NCBI GenBank assembly: GCA_026990595.1
Contig: JALXCZ010000030.1
Coordinates: 1-51,939, forward strand
Length of the DNA stretch: 51,939 nt
Reading direction: 5' to 3'
Origin: Sulfurovum sp.
GTDB taxonomy: Bacteria > Campylobacterota > Campylobacteria > Campylobacterales > Sulfurovaceae
Part shown: positions 25,141 to 34,162 of the stretch, piece after piece
How the letters are laid out: every line of letters starts with the position of its first letter
Numbering within the stretch: position 1 is the stretch's first letter
Program-made: the position numbers and the translations under genes
Notes under the pieces: model-generated
The model's database searches: none
Told to the model about the DNA's origin: nothing
Seen by the model: only the letters and a program-made list of their open reading frames with translations

Positions 25141-25884
25141 TTACATCAACATCCCACCATTTACTTTCAATGTTTCACCTGTAATATATGAAGAGTAATC
25201 TGAAAGTAAAAATGCTACAGCATCTGCCACTTCATCAGGCTTTCCAAACCTTCCCATAGGGATCTTTACTGTAAATGCATCTTTTACCTCATCTTTAAGT
25301 ACCTCTGTCATCTCTGTAGCAATAAACCCGGGAGTAATGGTATTGTAACGTATACCGGAGGTTGCTGCCTCTATAGCAAATGATTTTGTCATTGCGATCG
25401 TGCCGCCTTTAGAAGCAGCATAGTTCGTCTGTCCTGCATTACCTGTCTCACCTACGATAGAAGCAATATTTACTACCGAACCAAAACGTTTTTTTCGCAT
25501 TACCTTAAGCGCTTCTCTGCACCCTATGAATGTTGATTTTAAATTCGCATTGATCACATCCATGAACTGCTCTGTTTTCATACGCATCGCCAAACCATCC
25601 TTGGTAATACCTGCATTGTTCACAAGATAAGAGAGCTCACCGTCACATACAATGATCTCTTTGATACCCGCTATAAAAGCTTCTTCATCACTTACATCAA
25701 ATCCGATCACTTCAGCTTTGCCACCCGTTGCCTCGATCGCCTCTTTGACGGCATTTGCCTCTGCTTCACCTGAACGAAAGTTCACCCATACCTTCAATCC
25801 CATAGCTGCCAATCCCTTGGCGATCTGTGCACCGATTCCCCTACTTGCACCTGTAACCAAAACATTATTACCTGTAAATTTCAT
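25141..25884 (-). CDS. fabG: 3-oxoacyl-[acyl-carrier-protein] reductase
   Basis: A 247-residue short-chain dehydrogenase. NADP-binding TGASRGIGAQIA, NNAG, the catalytic Ser (NIASIVG), YAASKGG (Tyr-Lys) and the C-terminal LKVNGGMLM all match FabG, which reduces 3-oxoacyl-ACP in fatty acid elongation. AAAGGG precedes the ATG. It is separate from the acpP-fabF-accA group. Cytoplasmic. Confidence 0.94.
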   Translation of the reverse strand: MKFTGNNVLVTGASRGIGAQIAKGLAAMGLKVWVNFRSGEAEANAVKEAIEATGGKAEVIGFDVSDEEAFIAGIKEIIVCDGELSYLVNNAGITKDGLAMRMKTEQFMDVINANLKSTFIGCREALKVMRKKRFGSVVNIASIVGETGNAGQTNYAASKGGTIAMTKSFAIEAATSGIRYNTITPGFIATEMTEVLKDEVKDAFTVKIPMGRFGKPDEVADAVAFLLSDYSSYITGETLKVNGGMLM

Positions 25885-25934
25885 CTTTACCCTTTAAAAT
25901 ATTTGGAGATATTGTAACACGTGAGAGATTAGAG

Positions 25935-26273
25935 CTAACACTCAAACAACTTATTCTTAATATCCTCAAAGATTTTATAATCATCCGGACTGATCTTATC
26001 AGAATAGATCATATGATTCAGCTGTTCCAAAAGATGAAATTTGGAGAGCCTGTCTTCACAAAGTGCCTGGTTAATAATAGCAACATGGTCGTCAAGATTA
26101 TATTCTTTATTCATCATGGTATGAAGAAACTCTTTTGCTTCCTTTTCCGAACACTCAAAATTCTCTCCCATTATCTCACAAAAAAGCGGTGCTTCTTTCT
26201 CCACATCTCTATGGTCAACTTTAATGATATGAGCCAAAAGCGTGCCAACAGATTCTTTGATCTTTTTTTCCAT
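25935..26273 (-). CDS. Small conserved helical protein, possibly TerB-like
   Basis: A 112-residue all-helical acidic protein. The pattern with a buried acidic motif (EAPLFCEIMGENFECSEKEAKEFLHTMM, then FHLLEQLNHMIYSDKISPDDYKIFEDIKN) resembles the TerB-like fold, but similarity is weak by eye. No signal or membrane segment. A GAGGATAG site precedes the ATG. It stands between fabG and gpmI on the same strand. Function unknown. Confidence 0.6.
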   Translation of the reverse strand: MEKKIKESVGTLLAHIIKVDHRDVEKEAPLFCEIMGENFECSEKEAKEFLHTMMNKEYNLDDHVAIINQALCEDRLSKFHLLEQLNHMIYSDKISPDDYKIFEDIKNKLFEC

Positions 26274-26336
26274 AATTCTATCCTCCTCTAAAAAGGTTTA
26301 ATTTTTATATTACTATGAAAAAGAGATTTAGTCAAA

Positions 26337-27818
26337 TTATACGAGTGGTTCATCCATCTCTTCAGGGATTTCAACTCCCATCAACTTCAATACGGTAGGG
26401 GCAATATTATTCAATCCATAGCCTTCTTTGACCTTTTTTACACCCTCTGCTAGGACAAAACACCATACTTCACCTACTGTATGGTTGGTCAACACATGCC
26501 CCTGGGCATCACACATCTCTTCACAGTTTCCGTGATCTGAAGTCAATACTATATTGTACCTCTGCTCTTTTGCTTTTTCTATGATGAGACCCAATTCTTT
26601 GTCAACAGCACTCACTGCTTTACATGCTGCATCATAATTACCCGTATGCCCTACCATATCACCATTGGCAAAATTCACTACGATGAAATCATATGCCTCA
26701 TCCATTGCCGTTCTTACTGCCTTACCTACCTGAGGCGCAGACATTTCAGGCTTCATATCATACGTCTTGACATCCGGACTTGGGATAAGCACACGACTCT
26801 CACCGATCATCGGCTCTTCTATCCCACCGTTAAAGAAAAATGTCACATGAGCATACTTCTCTGTTTCGGCCGTATGCAGTTGTCTTAATTTTGCCCTGGC
26901 GATCACCTCTGCCAGCGTATTTTTCGGTGCGACTTTAGGGAAAAGCACCGGGTAGGGGAAACTGGCATCATACTGTGTCATAGTAGCAATATGCAGGGGA
27001 ATATAGGTTCGCTCAAACACGGAGAAATCTTTGTCACCCAAAGCGGTTGTGATCTCCCTGACCCTGTCTGAACGGAAATTCGTCATGATCACGGCATCCC
27101 CTTCCTTCATGCCGTCATACCCTTCAAATGCAACAGGTTCTATAAACTCATCTGTCTCATTCTTTGCATAACTCTCTTCTACATACGTTTTAGGATCCAA
27201 GGTTGTCGAAGGTTTGGCTTCTGCAATAGCCCTGTATCCCTTTTCTACTCTCTCCCAGCGATTGTCCCTGTCCATCGTGTAAAAACGTCCACCGATCGTT
27301 GCAATGCACACAGCTTCATCTGTGATCGCTTCTATCTGTTCTATGTAGGTTTTTGCAGAGGTCGGGCTGACATCTCTTCCATCTGTAATGAGATGTAAAA
27401 AGACTTTTTTTCCTCTGGCTTTTGCCAACTTTGCAAGCCCTATAGTATGTTCTATATGAGAATGCACCCCACCGTCACTAAGCAGTCCAACAAGATGTAC
27501 CCGCCCACTTTTTGCCAAGGTATCATTTAAAACCCTGTTTGTTCCCATACTTCCATCTTTCAAAGCCAGCGATATCTTCACCAGATCCTGATACAGAATA
27601 CGTCCGCTTCCTATGGTCATATGCCCTACTTCGGAGTTTCCCATCTGTCCTTCAGGTAATCCGACACTAAGTCCATGCGTAGCGATAAGTGCTTTGGGTG
27701 CAGTTTTCAAAAGTGTGTCATAGGTAGGCTTTTCGGCACCTTCAAAAGCATTACAGCTACCTTGAGGTTTATATCCTATACCGTCAGTAATGATTAAAAT
27801 TGTTTTTTGCATATCCAT
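26337..27818 (-). CDS. gpmI: 2,3-bisphosphoglycerate-independent phosphoglycerate mutase
   Basis: A 493-residue iPGM that interconverts 3- and 2-phosphoglycerate with two Mn ions. Seen are the N-terminal metal-binding TDGIGY, the phosphoserine region [55 protein letters not shown] and [10 protein letters not shown]. The frame extends 20 codons upstream, but these are Lys/Ile-rich and atypical; the ATG at 27818 is preferred. It is divergent from mraY, and the 76-base gap must hold both promoters. Confidence 0.95.
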   Translation of the reverse strand: MDMQKTILIITDGIGYKPQGSCNAFEGAEKPTYDTLLKTAPKALIATHGLSVGLPEGQMGNSEVGHMTIGSGRILYQDLVKISLALKDGSMGTNRVLNDTLAKSGRVHLVGLLSDGGVHSHIEHTIGLAKLAKARGKKVFLHLITDGRDVSPTSAKTYIEQIEAITDEAVCIATIGGRFYTMDRDNRWERVEKGYRAIAEAKPSTTLDPKTYVEESYAKNETDEFIEPVAFEGYDGMKEGDAVIMTNFRSDRVREITTALGDKDFSVFERTYIPLHIATMTQYDASFPYPVLFPKVAPKNTLAEVIARAKLRQLHTAETEKYAHVTFFFNGGIEEPMIGESRVLIPSPDVKTYDMKPEMSAPQVGKAVRTAMDEAYDFIVVNFANGDMVGHTGNYDAACKAVSAVDKELGLIIEKAKEQRYNIVLTSDHGNCEEMCDAQGHVLTNHTVGEVWCFVLAEGVKKVKEGYGLNNIAPTVLKLMGVEIPEEMDEPLV

Positions 27819-27894
27819 ATTTTTTTTCTTTTTCCTAATATTTATTGAAATAATAGTAAAATAAACTTGCTTAAACATAAAGGAAAAAGAATCT

Positions 27895-28953
27895 ATGTTG
27901 TATCAACTCTCCCAATTTTTAGATATTAATCTATTTGGATATATCTCTGTACGCGCAGGGTTTTCCTTTTTTATTGCATTTATATTCACCCTGCTGATCA
28001 TGCCGAAATATCTGGCATGGGCGATCTCAAAAAAAGCCAATCAACCTATCAGCAAATATGTTCCTGCTCATGAAGGGAAGCGTCATACTCCTACTATGGG
28101 AGGTGCTGTCTTTTTGGTAAGTACCATGATTGCTGCGCTACTGACTGTTGATCTTTCCAACATCTATATCTGGGGAGGGCTCATCACCCTGCTTGGTTTC
28201 GGACTTGTCGGATTTCAGGATGATCTGGGGAAGATCATCTCGGGAGACAATCTTGAAGGGCTGACTCCCCGCGGCAAGATGGGACTTCTAGCTGTTATTG
28301 CAGCTATTGTTGCAGGACTTCTGCTTTATGCCGGTTTCCCTACAGAATTCTATGTCCCTTTCCTTAAAACACCGCTCTTTGATATGGGTTACTTTGCTGT
28401 TCCTTTCTGGGTACTCGTCTTTTTGGCTACTACCAATGCTGTAAACCTCACAGACGGACTTGATGGACTGGCAACCGTTCCCTCAGTTATAGCCCTTTTC
28501 TCTTTAGGTGCCATCATCTATGTAACAGGGCATGCTATTTTCAGCCAGTATCTTCTTGTCCCCAATATTAAAGGAGTAGGTGAAATGACGGTACTGGCTA
28601 CAGCACTGGCAGGAGGGTTGCTTGGCTTCCTCTGGTACAACTGCTATCCTGCAGAAGTCTTCATGGGTGATACAGGAAGCCTTGCCATCGGCGGTTTTCT
28701 GGCATACCTTGCTATTTTGGGTAAAAGTGAAGTCCTTCTTATTCTCATAGGAATCATTTTTGTCATTGAGACCGTCTCGGTTATTTTGCAGGTAGGAAGT
28801 TTTAAACTCCGTGAAAAACGCATCTTCCGTATGGCACCCATCCACCACCACTACGAACTCAAAGGCTGGGCAGAGAATAAGATCATCGTACGTTTCTGGA
28901 TGATCGCCTTTATAGCAAATATACTAGCCTTAATCAGCTTTAAATTCAGATAA
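27895..28953 (+). CDS. mraY: Phospho-N-acetylmuramoyl-pentapeptide transferase
   Basis: A 352-residue polytopic membrane enzyme that makes lipid I from UDP-MurNAc-pentapeptide and undecaprenyl phosphate. Hallmarks: KRHTPTMGG, the D-D motif [32 protein letters not shown] and the [12 protein letters not shown] segment. AAAGGA precedes the start. It is followed by murD, as in other Campylobacterota, with a palindromic repeat between them. Confidence 0.97.
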   Translation: MLYQLSQFLDINLFGYISVRAGFSFFIAFIFTLLIMPKYLAWAISKKANQPISKYVPAHEGKRHTPTMGGAVFLVSTMIAALLTVDLSNIYIWGGLITLLGFGLVGFQDDLGKIISGDNLEGLTPRGKMGLLAVIAAIVAGLLLYAGFPTEFYVPFLKTPLFDMGYFAVPFWVLVFLATTNAVNLTDGLDGLATVPSVIALFSLGAIIYVTGHAIFSQYLLVPNIKGVGEMTVLATALAGGLLGFLWYNCYPAEVFMGDTGSLAIGGFLAYLAILGKSEVLLILIGIIFVIETVSVILQVGSFKLREKRIFRMAPIHHHYELKGWAENKIIVRFWMIAFIANILALISFKFR

Positions 28954-28958
28954 ATGTA

Positions 28959-28986
28959 GGGTGTTGTGCCCTCACAACACCCCTTT
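28959..28986 (+). terminator. GGGTGTTGTG palindrome with T-run after mraY
   Basis: A perfect 10-bp stem (28959-28968 with 28973-28982), loop CCCT, followed by CTTTT. It can act as a terminator after mraY. It also belongs to the GTGTTGTG repeat family that recurs in murD and at 11807. Confidence 0.6.
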
Positions 28987-28995
28987 TAAATTATT

Positions 28996-29015
28996 GTGTT
29001 GTGAGAACACAGCAC
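28996..29015. repeat. Degenerate GTGTTGTG repeat before murD
   Basis: GTGTTGTGAGAACACAGCAC is 17 of 20 identical to the reverse complement of the palindrome core at 28963-28980 extended. It lies directly upstream of the murD ribosome site AAAGGA. Confidence 0.5.
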
Positions 29016-29031
29016 ATTGCAAAGGATTCAT

Positions 29032-30312
29032 ATGAACAAACCCACATTATTCGGATATGGATTAACAACAAAGGCGATCGCCAAAAAACTCGGAGGCGGC
29101 TGCACTTTTTTTGATGACAGATGTGAAAAAACCTATACGGATGAAAACAATAATACCATCAAACCTTCCAGTGAATTTAACCCTGATGAAAGTACTCTTG
29201 AAATCACAACACCAAGCCTGCCACCGAAACACACTCTTATTCAAAAAGCAAAAAATCTTTTAAGTGAATATGACTACTTTTTAGGCAGTGTGTTGTGCCC
29301 TCACAACACCAAAAATATAATACACCATACGCAATCGGTGTTGTCCTCTGACAACACCCTACAAAAAAAACCATTTACAGTTTGGATCTCCGGAACCAAC
29401 GGTAAAACCACCACTACCCAGATGCTCACACACCTTCTTGAAAAAAGAGGGGCTGTAAACGGAGGGAACATTGGTACACCTTTGGCTGACTTAGATGAAA
29501 ATGCACCTATCTGGGTACTGGAAACAAGTTCCTTTACCTTGCATCATACCCATAGTGCTTCACCGAATATCTATCTTTTATTGCCTATTACACCCGATCA
29601 TCTGGACTGGCACGGTACACCAGAACAGTATGAAGCAGACAAGCTTAAACCACTTCTTACTATGAAGGAAGGAGAACTGGCACTCGTACCCAAAGGCTTG
29701 AACCTTCCCAAAACCCATGCCTATGTAGTAGAGTATGACAACAATGATTTTTTATGTGATTATTTTAAGATGGATGCATCAAAGCTCAACTACAAAGGTG
29801 CTTTTTTGCAGGATGCCCTGCTCTCTCTTGCTATTACAAAAGTACTTTTCGATGAGACAGACTATGCGCTGCTCAATACCTTTCAAAGAGATGCCCATAG
29901 GCAGGAAGAGTTCAGCGATGCCAAAGGTCGCCTCTGGGTCAATGACTCCAAAGCGACCAATCTGGATGCTACGATCCAGGCTATAAAAGGCTATGCCCAC
30001 AGACATATTCATCTCATTCTCGGAGGTGATGATAAAGGGGTGGATCTTACACCGCTTTTTAAGGAAATGAAAGGGCTCCTCCTTACACTATATACTATAG
30101 GAGCAAATAACGACAAGCTTTTACAACTTGCCAAAATCTACAAGATAGAGGCTGTAGAAGCAAAAAACATAGAAACTGCTGTCAAGCAGATAGATGCCGC
30201 TCTCTCTTTAAAAAGTGTGGGTTTACTCTCCCCGGCAGCTGCCAGTTTTGACCAGTTCAACTCCTACAAACATAGAGGAGAGACTTTTATAGACTTGGTA
30301 AAAAGCCTGTAA
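29032..30312 (+). CDS. murD: UDP-N-acetylmuramoylalanine--D-glutamate ligase, with in-frame palindromic repeats
   Basis: A 426-residue Mur ligase adding D-Glu to UDP-MurNAc-Ala. The ATP loop SGTNGKTTTTQ, the LETSSF segment, PDHLDWHG, NDSKATN and the C-terminal SPAAASFDQF are typical. ATG at 29032 has AAAGGA just before it. Just before the ATP loop lies a stretch (about residues 86-115) encoded by two GTGTTGT palindromes (29290-29309 and 29337-29358). Here the peptide is Cys/His/Ser/Thr-rich (LCPHNTKN..HHTQSVLSSDNT) and unlike the family, so it looks like an insertion that kept the frame. Confidence 0.93.
   Translation: MNKPTLFGYGLTTKAIAKKLGGGCTFFDDRCEKTYTDENNNTIKPSSEFNPDESTLEITTPSLPPKHTLIQKAKNLLSEYDYFLGSVLCPHNTKNIIHHTQSVLSSDNTLQKKPFTVWISGTNGKTTTTQMLTHLLEKRGAVNGGNIGTPLADLDENAPIWVLETSSFTLHHTHSASPNIYLLLPITPDHLDWHGTPEQYEADKLKPLLTMKEGELALVPKGLNLPKTHAYVVEYDNNDFLCDYFKMDASKLNYKGAFLQDALLSLAITKVLFDETDYALLNTFQRDAHRQEEFSDAKGRLWVNDSKATNLDATIQAIKGYAHRHIHLILGGDDKGVDLTPLFKEMKGLLLTLYTIGANNDKLLQLAKIYKIEAVEAKNIETAVKQIDAALSLKSVGLLSPAAASFDQFNSYKHRGETFIDLVKSL
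29290..29309. repeat. GTGTTGTG palindrome inside murD
   Basis: An 8-bp perfect inverted repeat with loop CCCT, identical over its core to the palindrome after mraY (28961-28980), but here within coding sequence. Confidence 0.75.
29337..29358. repeat. GGTGTTGTC palindrome inside murD
   Basis: A perfect 9-bp inverted repeat with loop CTCT; the arms are identical to those of the palindrome at 11807-11828. It lies 27 bases after the first palindrome in murD. Confidence 0.75.
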
Positions 30313-30344
30313 ATAATAATTTTTTGCAAAAAATCATACAAAAA

Positions 30345-30379
30345 TTTTTAATTTTTAATTTTTAATTGTTAATTCTTAA
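30345..30379. repeat. Heptanucleotide tandem repeat TTTTTAA (five units)
   Basis: Three exact TTTTTAA units are followed by TTGTTAA and TTCTTAA, between murD and tRNA-Phe. It overlaps the region where the -35 element of the tRNA promoter is expected; a TATAAT lies at 30391-30396. Confidence 0.7.
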
Positions 30380-30390
30380 GCTTTAGCCGT

Positions 30391-30396
30391 TATAAT
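30391..30396 (+). promoter_or_regulatory. -10 element for tRNA-Phe
   Basis: A perfect TATAAT 37 bases before the tRNA. A TTGTTA at 30366-30371 is a weak -35 with 19-base spacing. Confidence 0.5.
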
Positions 30397-30432
30397 TCTA
30401 TCCACTAAAACAGATAATTTGTTTTAAGTCAC

Positions 30433-30508
30433 GGCTCCATAGCTCAGTTGGTAGAGCAAAGGATTGAAAATCCTTGTGTCGGCGGTTCGATTCCGTCTGG
30501 CGCCACCA
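30433..30508 (+). tRNA. tRNA-Phe (GAA)
   Basis: A 76-base cloverleaf with encoded CCA: D-stem GCTC/GAGC, anticodon stem AAGGA/TCCTT with loop TTGAAAA (anticodon GAA), T-loop TTCGATT. The acceptor stem GGCTCCA/TGGCGCC has one mismatch (T at position 4 opposite C at 69); all other pairs are sound. Confidence 0.95.
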
Positions 30509-30721
30509 TTCTTTACAACTTTATATAAAAATCCGGAAAATCCCTTAAATAGTTAACAAAAAATTTAAAACTTTGTTTACTTTTCTTAAAAAATACTCTT
30601 TTTTTACACTAAAAACACTGTTTTATGTTATTTAATATAAATTTAAGTATCCCCTAAATACCGTATTTTCGGGCTGTCTGGCTCAATTTATTAATATTTC
30701 GTTAACTTTTCGTTTATTTTA

Positions 30722-30751
30722 TTGACTTTTAGTAAATTTATGTGTTATAAT
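30722..30751 (+). promoter_or_regulatory. Strong sigma70-type promoter of the porin gene
   Basis: TTGACT (30722-30727) and TATAAT (30746-30751) separated by 18 bases, with a strong AAGGAG ribosome site and ATG at 30785. The flanking region 30509-30721 is very AT-rich and holds no gene that I can see. Confidence 0.75.
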
Positions 30752-30784
30752 TCTTTTGTATTCAAAAAAATCAAGGAGATTACA

Positions 30785-32047
30785 ATGAAAAAAACATTAT
30801 TACTTTCAGTAGTAGCGTCAACAATGATTATGGCTGGTGGAGATATTGCTCCAGTTGAGCCAGTAGTAGAGACTCCAGTAGTTGCAGAAGCATCTGGTTG
30901 GGATTTCTCAGGACAAGCGGTAGTATATTACCAAACAAGAGACAATGCTGTAAACGATCTTTTTGATCAAGAAGCTTCAGCAGCAGATGCTGGTCTTCAG
31001 TTAAGAGCAGTAAACAAAGATGTATTTGCAGGTATTGGTGCAGGATTTGAAGTAAACGGACTTTCTACACTTAACCTTGAGAACTCTGTAGTTTCTAACG
31101 TACCACAAGGTGTTGGTAAACCAGGTGATATTGATGATATGACTGATGGTGGTTGGATTTCTCAAGCATACCTAACTTACGGATTTGGTAACACAAGCTT
31201 TAAACTAGGTCGTCAAGAACTTCCAAAAGCTCTTTCTCCATTTGCTTTCTCTGAAGGTTGGAATGTATTTAAAAATACTTTTGATGCAGCCTTGGTTGTA
31301 AATACAGACCTTCCTGATACTACAATTGTATACGCATATGTATATGGTGGTAACCACAATGGTTTTGGTGCAGGAAACGACCTTTCTGACTTCAATAAAT
31401 TTAATGATCATGATGGTATACATATGCTAACTGTTCAAAACAAATCTATTGAAGGTTTGACATTGACAGGTTCTTACTACTATGCTCCTAATCTTGATCA
31501 GGCAAATGGTAATGATGCACACATTCTATGGGGTGATGCAAAATATGCTATCTCTGATTATGCGGTTGCTCTTCAAGGCGGATATATCTTCGGTGATGCT
31601 GTAGATAACCATGAAACAACTTCATTCGGTGCAAAAGTAGGTGGAAACTTCGGTATGTTCGATGCTTCATTGGCTTACTCTTATGTAGGTGACGAAGATA
31701 TGGCAGCAACTGTTACAAACTTCGGTGGTGTAAAAACTCCACTTTATACACAAATGATCCTTAACCAAGGTGTCATCGAAAATGACTCTCAGTACATTAA
31801 AGTAGCTGCAGGCGCTAAAGCACTTGGTGGTAAATTTGGTGTTGCATATGGTCAAAGACTTGCTGCAGACAATAATACACTTGATGATCACAATCCATAT
31901 GAGTTAGATGTGACTTATAAAACTAAAGTATTCAACGACTCTACAACACTATTCGCTGGTTATGTCTTAACAGATGCTGACGATAATGCTGTAAACAACG
32001 GTGATTCTCAAAATATGATCCGTGTATGGGGTAGATATAACTTCTAA
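30785..32047 (+). CDS. Major outer-membrane porin (epsilonproteobacterial Opr/MOMP type)
   Basis: A 420-residue beta-barrel protein: signal peptide about residues 1-17 (ending MIMAGG), a short Pro/Glu/Val linker, then alternating strands such as WDFSGQAVVYYQTRD, SQAYLTYGFGNTSFKLGRQEL and a C-terminal strand ending in Phe (MIRVWGRYNF), the mark of an outer-membrane barrel. The LGRQ..PK..SPF segment is typical of Campylobacterota porins. Strong promoter, AAGGAG site and a UUCG-loop terminator suggest high expression as a single gene. The longer frame start at 30722 falls in the promoter and is rejected. Confidence 0.88.
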   Translation: MKKTLLLSVVASTMIMAGGDIAPVEPVVETPVVAEASGWDFSGQAVVYYQTRDNAVNDLFDQEASAADAGLQLRAVNKDVFAGIGAGFEVNGLSTLNLENSVVSNVPQGVGKPGDIDDMTDGGWISQAYLTYGFGNTSFKLGRQELPKALSPFAFSEGWNVFKNTFDAALVVNTDLPDTTIVYAYVYGGNHNGFGAGNDLSDFNKFNDHDGIHMLTVQNKSIEGLTLTGSYYYAPNLDQANGNDAHILWGDAKYAISDYAVALQGGYIFGDAVDNHETTSFGAKVGGNFGMFDASLAYSYVGDEDMAATVTNFGGVKTPLYTQMILNQGVIENDSQYIKVAAGAKALGGKFGVAYGQRLAADNNTLDDHNPYELDVTYKTKVFNDSTTLFAGYVLTDADDNAVNNGDSQNMIRVWGRYNF

Positions 32048-32078
32048 GAATTCTCTTAAAAGTTTTCTCAAACACTTT

Positions 32079-32117
32079 AGAGTCCAGACTTCGGTCTGGC
32101 TCTAGCTTCTTTTCTTT
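32079..32117 (+). terminator. Terminator of the porin gene
   Basis: AGAG(T)CCAGAC pairs with GTCTGGCTCT around a TTCG tetraloop (one bulged T), followed by CTTCTTTTCTTTTT. A strong intrinsic terminator. Confidence 0.85.
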
Positions 32118-32216
32118 TTACAATCATTTTACATTTTTTCAACATACTCACCTATAAACTCTTTCTTAATTTATGTTATAATATTACCGCACTAAGTAAA
32201 TACATAAAGGGAACCT

Positions 32217-32453
32217 ATGCAACTTACCATTGATGTAGATAAACACTTTATAGAAAATCTCAAAAAAGAATTTCACACAACAAACATTAAAGATGCCCTA
32301 TCGCAACTGCTTGATTTCTATAAACAAAAAAATAAAAATCTGGACAGAGAAATAGAAAACAGAATAGATGCATATAAAAATGGCTCCTTGGAAGTTAATA
32401 CATTTCATGATGGTCTGAATGAAATAAGAGAAAATATATTAAAACAAAAATGA
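32217..32453 (+). CDS. Putative antitoxin of a RelE/ParE-type toxin-antitoxin pair
   Basis: A 78-residue protein with an N-terminal beta/helix segment (MQLTIDVDKHFIENLKKEF) followed by charged helices. This resembles small ribbon-helix-helix-type antitoxins, but no family is certain. AAAGGGAACC precedes the ATG. Its stop overlaps the toxin start by four bases (ATGA), as is common for such pairs. It would bind the toxin and repress the operon. It lies in its own unit between the porin gene and rimO. Confidence 0.65.
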   Translation: MQLTIDVDKHFIENLKKEFHTTNIKDALSQLLDFYKQKNKNLDREIENRIDAYKNGSLEVNTFHDGLNEIRENILKQK

Positions 32454-32734
32454 TTTTAATAAAATCTGTAAGATTCAAAGAAGAACTCCAATCTATAGTA
32501 CTCTTTATCGCTCATGATAACCCAAATAGAGCTTTAGATTTTTTTGATACTCTTATCTCTAAAATAGAGAATATTCCACTCAATCCCTATAGTCACAGAA
32601 AAAGAGACGCATCAAAAGATATTTATACCAGAGAATTAATATTTAAAGGCTATACCATACCTTACTATATTGATACAGAAAAAAATAAAATAATCATACT
32701 TGGTATTTTTAACCAAAATGAATGGGAAAACTAA
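32450..32734 (+). CDS. RelE/ParE-family toxin
   Basis: A 94-residue toxin: FKEELQSIVLFIAHDNPNRALDF at the start, the central NPYSHRK, and RELIFKGYTIPYYIDTEKNKIIILGIF at the end, matching the RelE/ParE fold (helical hairpin plus beta-sheet). RelE types cleave ribosomal mRNA; ParE types poison gyrase; the type cannot be told by eye. Translationally coupled to the antitoxin. rimO begins six bases downstream, perhaps transcribed from the same promoter. Confidence 0.85.
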   Translation: MILIKSVRFKEELQSIVLFIAHDNPNRALDFFDTLISKIENIPLNPYSHRKRDASKDIYTRELIFKGYTIPYYIDTEKNKIIILGIFNQNEWEN

Positions 32735-32739
32735 AAACT

Positions 32740-34059
32740 ATGCAAAAAAAATTACACCTTGTCAGCCTCGGCTGCACCAAAAACCTTGTTGACTCCGAAG
32801 TGATGCTCGGACGCCTTAAAGCGTATGAGATCACCGATGACAACACACAGGCCGATGTAATCATCGTCAATACCTGCGGGTTCATTGATGCCGCCAAAGA
32901 GGAGAGTATCAACACGGTACTTAACCTGCATGAAGAACGTAAAAAGAACTCTGTTCTGGTGATGGCAGGGTGTCTGTCCGAGCGATATAAAGAAGATCTT
33001 CAAAAAGAACTTCCTGAAATCGACATCTTTACAGGCGTGGGCGATTATGAGAAGATTGATGCTCTCATCGCCTCTAAACAGAGTACCTTTTCGCCTGAAG
33101 TCTACCTCGCAACTGAAACAAGCGGCAGAGTCATTACAGGTTCAAACTACCATGCCTATATCAAGATTGCAGAAGGGTGCAACCAGAGCTGCTCTTTCTG
33201 TGCGATTCCAAGCTTTAAGGGAAAACTGCATTCACGTTCTCTTTCTTCCATTGTCAAAGAAGTAGATATGTTGGTCAAGGAGGGTTTTTATGACTTCTCT
33301 TTCATCTCTCAGGACAGTTCAAGCTATGGAAGAGATATGGGACTTCAGGATGGCTTGATCGACCTCATTAAAGCTATAGAAGCTATAGAGGGTGTCAAAA
33401 GTGCCAGAATCTTGTACCTTTACCCCAGTACGACCACATTTGCACTCATCGATACCATTGCGGACTCAAACATTTTCCAAACCTACTATGATATGCCCAT
33501 CCAGCACATCGATGATACCGTGCTTAAAACCATGAAACGCGGCTTTGGAGAAGCAAAAACCATTGAGCTGCTTGAACATATGAAAAGCAAACCCAATGCC
33601 TTTTTACGTACCTCTGTCATTGCAGGACATCCCGGAGAATCAGAGGAGAGTTTTGAAAAACTCTGCTCTTTCATGGAAGAGTTCGGCTTTGACCGTTTCA
33701 ATACTTTCCACTACTCCAACGAAGAGACCACCACTGCTTACGAAATGGAGCAGATCTCCCAGGAGATCATTAACCAAAGAGCAGACATATTAGGAGCTAT
33801 AGCCGATAAGAGTACACAAAAGTCTTTAGAAAATATGCTAGGCAAAACAGTTACATTGGTAATAGACGGCGAAAGTGATGAACACGAATACCTACTAAGT
33901 GCCAGACCACTAAACTGGGCAGTTGATATAGATGGAGAGATACTTGTAAATGATACTTCAGACTTACCTGTAGAATATGGTAAGATATATGAAGCAAAAA
34001 TTACAGAGCTAGTAGGCACCCAACTTTTAGCAACCCTACTAAAACAATGCATGCGATAG
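32740..34059 (+). CDS. rimO: Ribosomal protein S12 methylthiotransferase RimO
   Basis: A 439-residue radical SAM methylthiotransferase modifying the conserved Asp of ribosomal protein S12. The UPF0004 domain starts LHLVSLGCTKNLVDSEVMLG with its three Cys (LGC, NTCGF, AGCLSERY); the radical SAM motif is CNQSCSFCAIPSFKG; a TRAM domain follows (about residues 370-439). I start at the ATG at 32740; an earlier in-frame ATG at 32722 lies within the toxin gene. GC content is a little higher than the toxin pair upstream. Confidence 0.95.
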   Translation: MQKKLHLVSLGCTKNLVDSEVMLGRLKAYEITDDNTQADVIIVNTCGFIDAAKEESINTVLNLHEERKKNSVLVMAGCLSERYKEDLQKELPEIDIFTGVGDYEKIDALIASKQSTFSPEVYLATETSGRVITGSNYHAYIKIAEGCNQSCSFCAIPSFKGKLHSRSLSSIVKEVDMLVKEGFYDFSFISQDSSSYGRDMGLQDGLIDLIKAIEAIEGVKSARILYLYPSTTTFALIDTIADSNIFQTYYDMPIQHIDDTVLKTMKRGFGEAKTIELLEHMKSKPNAFLRTSVIAGHPGESEESFEKLCSFMEEFGFDRFNTFHYSNEETTTAYEMEQISQEIINQRADILGAIADKSTQKSLENMLGKTVTLVIDGESDEHEYLLSARPLNWAVDIDGEILVNDTSDLPVEYGKIYEAKITELVGTQLLATLLKQCMR

Positions 34060-34088
34060 CACATCCATCAATCACGCTTGCGTGCCCT

Positions 34089-34142
34089 GTCTCTCCGAAC
34101 GACCTTGAAAGCAAAGCGATTCGAGAGGAGAGACGATTTTTT
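34089..34142 (+). terminator. Imperfect stem-loop after rimO with T-run
   Basis: GTCTCTCC (34089-34096) pairs with GGAGAGAC (34127-34134), followed by GATTTTTT. The loop is long (30 bases) and can fold further (CCGAA with TTCG). A CACGC-TT-GCGTG mini-hairpin lies just before. Probable terminator of rimO. Confidence 0.45.
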
Positions 34143-34162
34143 GCTTCGTTTTTTCTAAAAAA

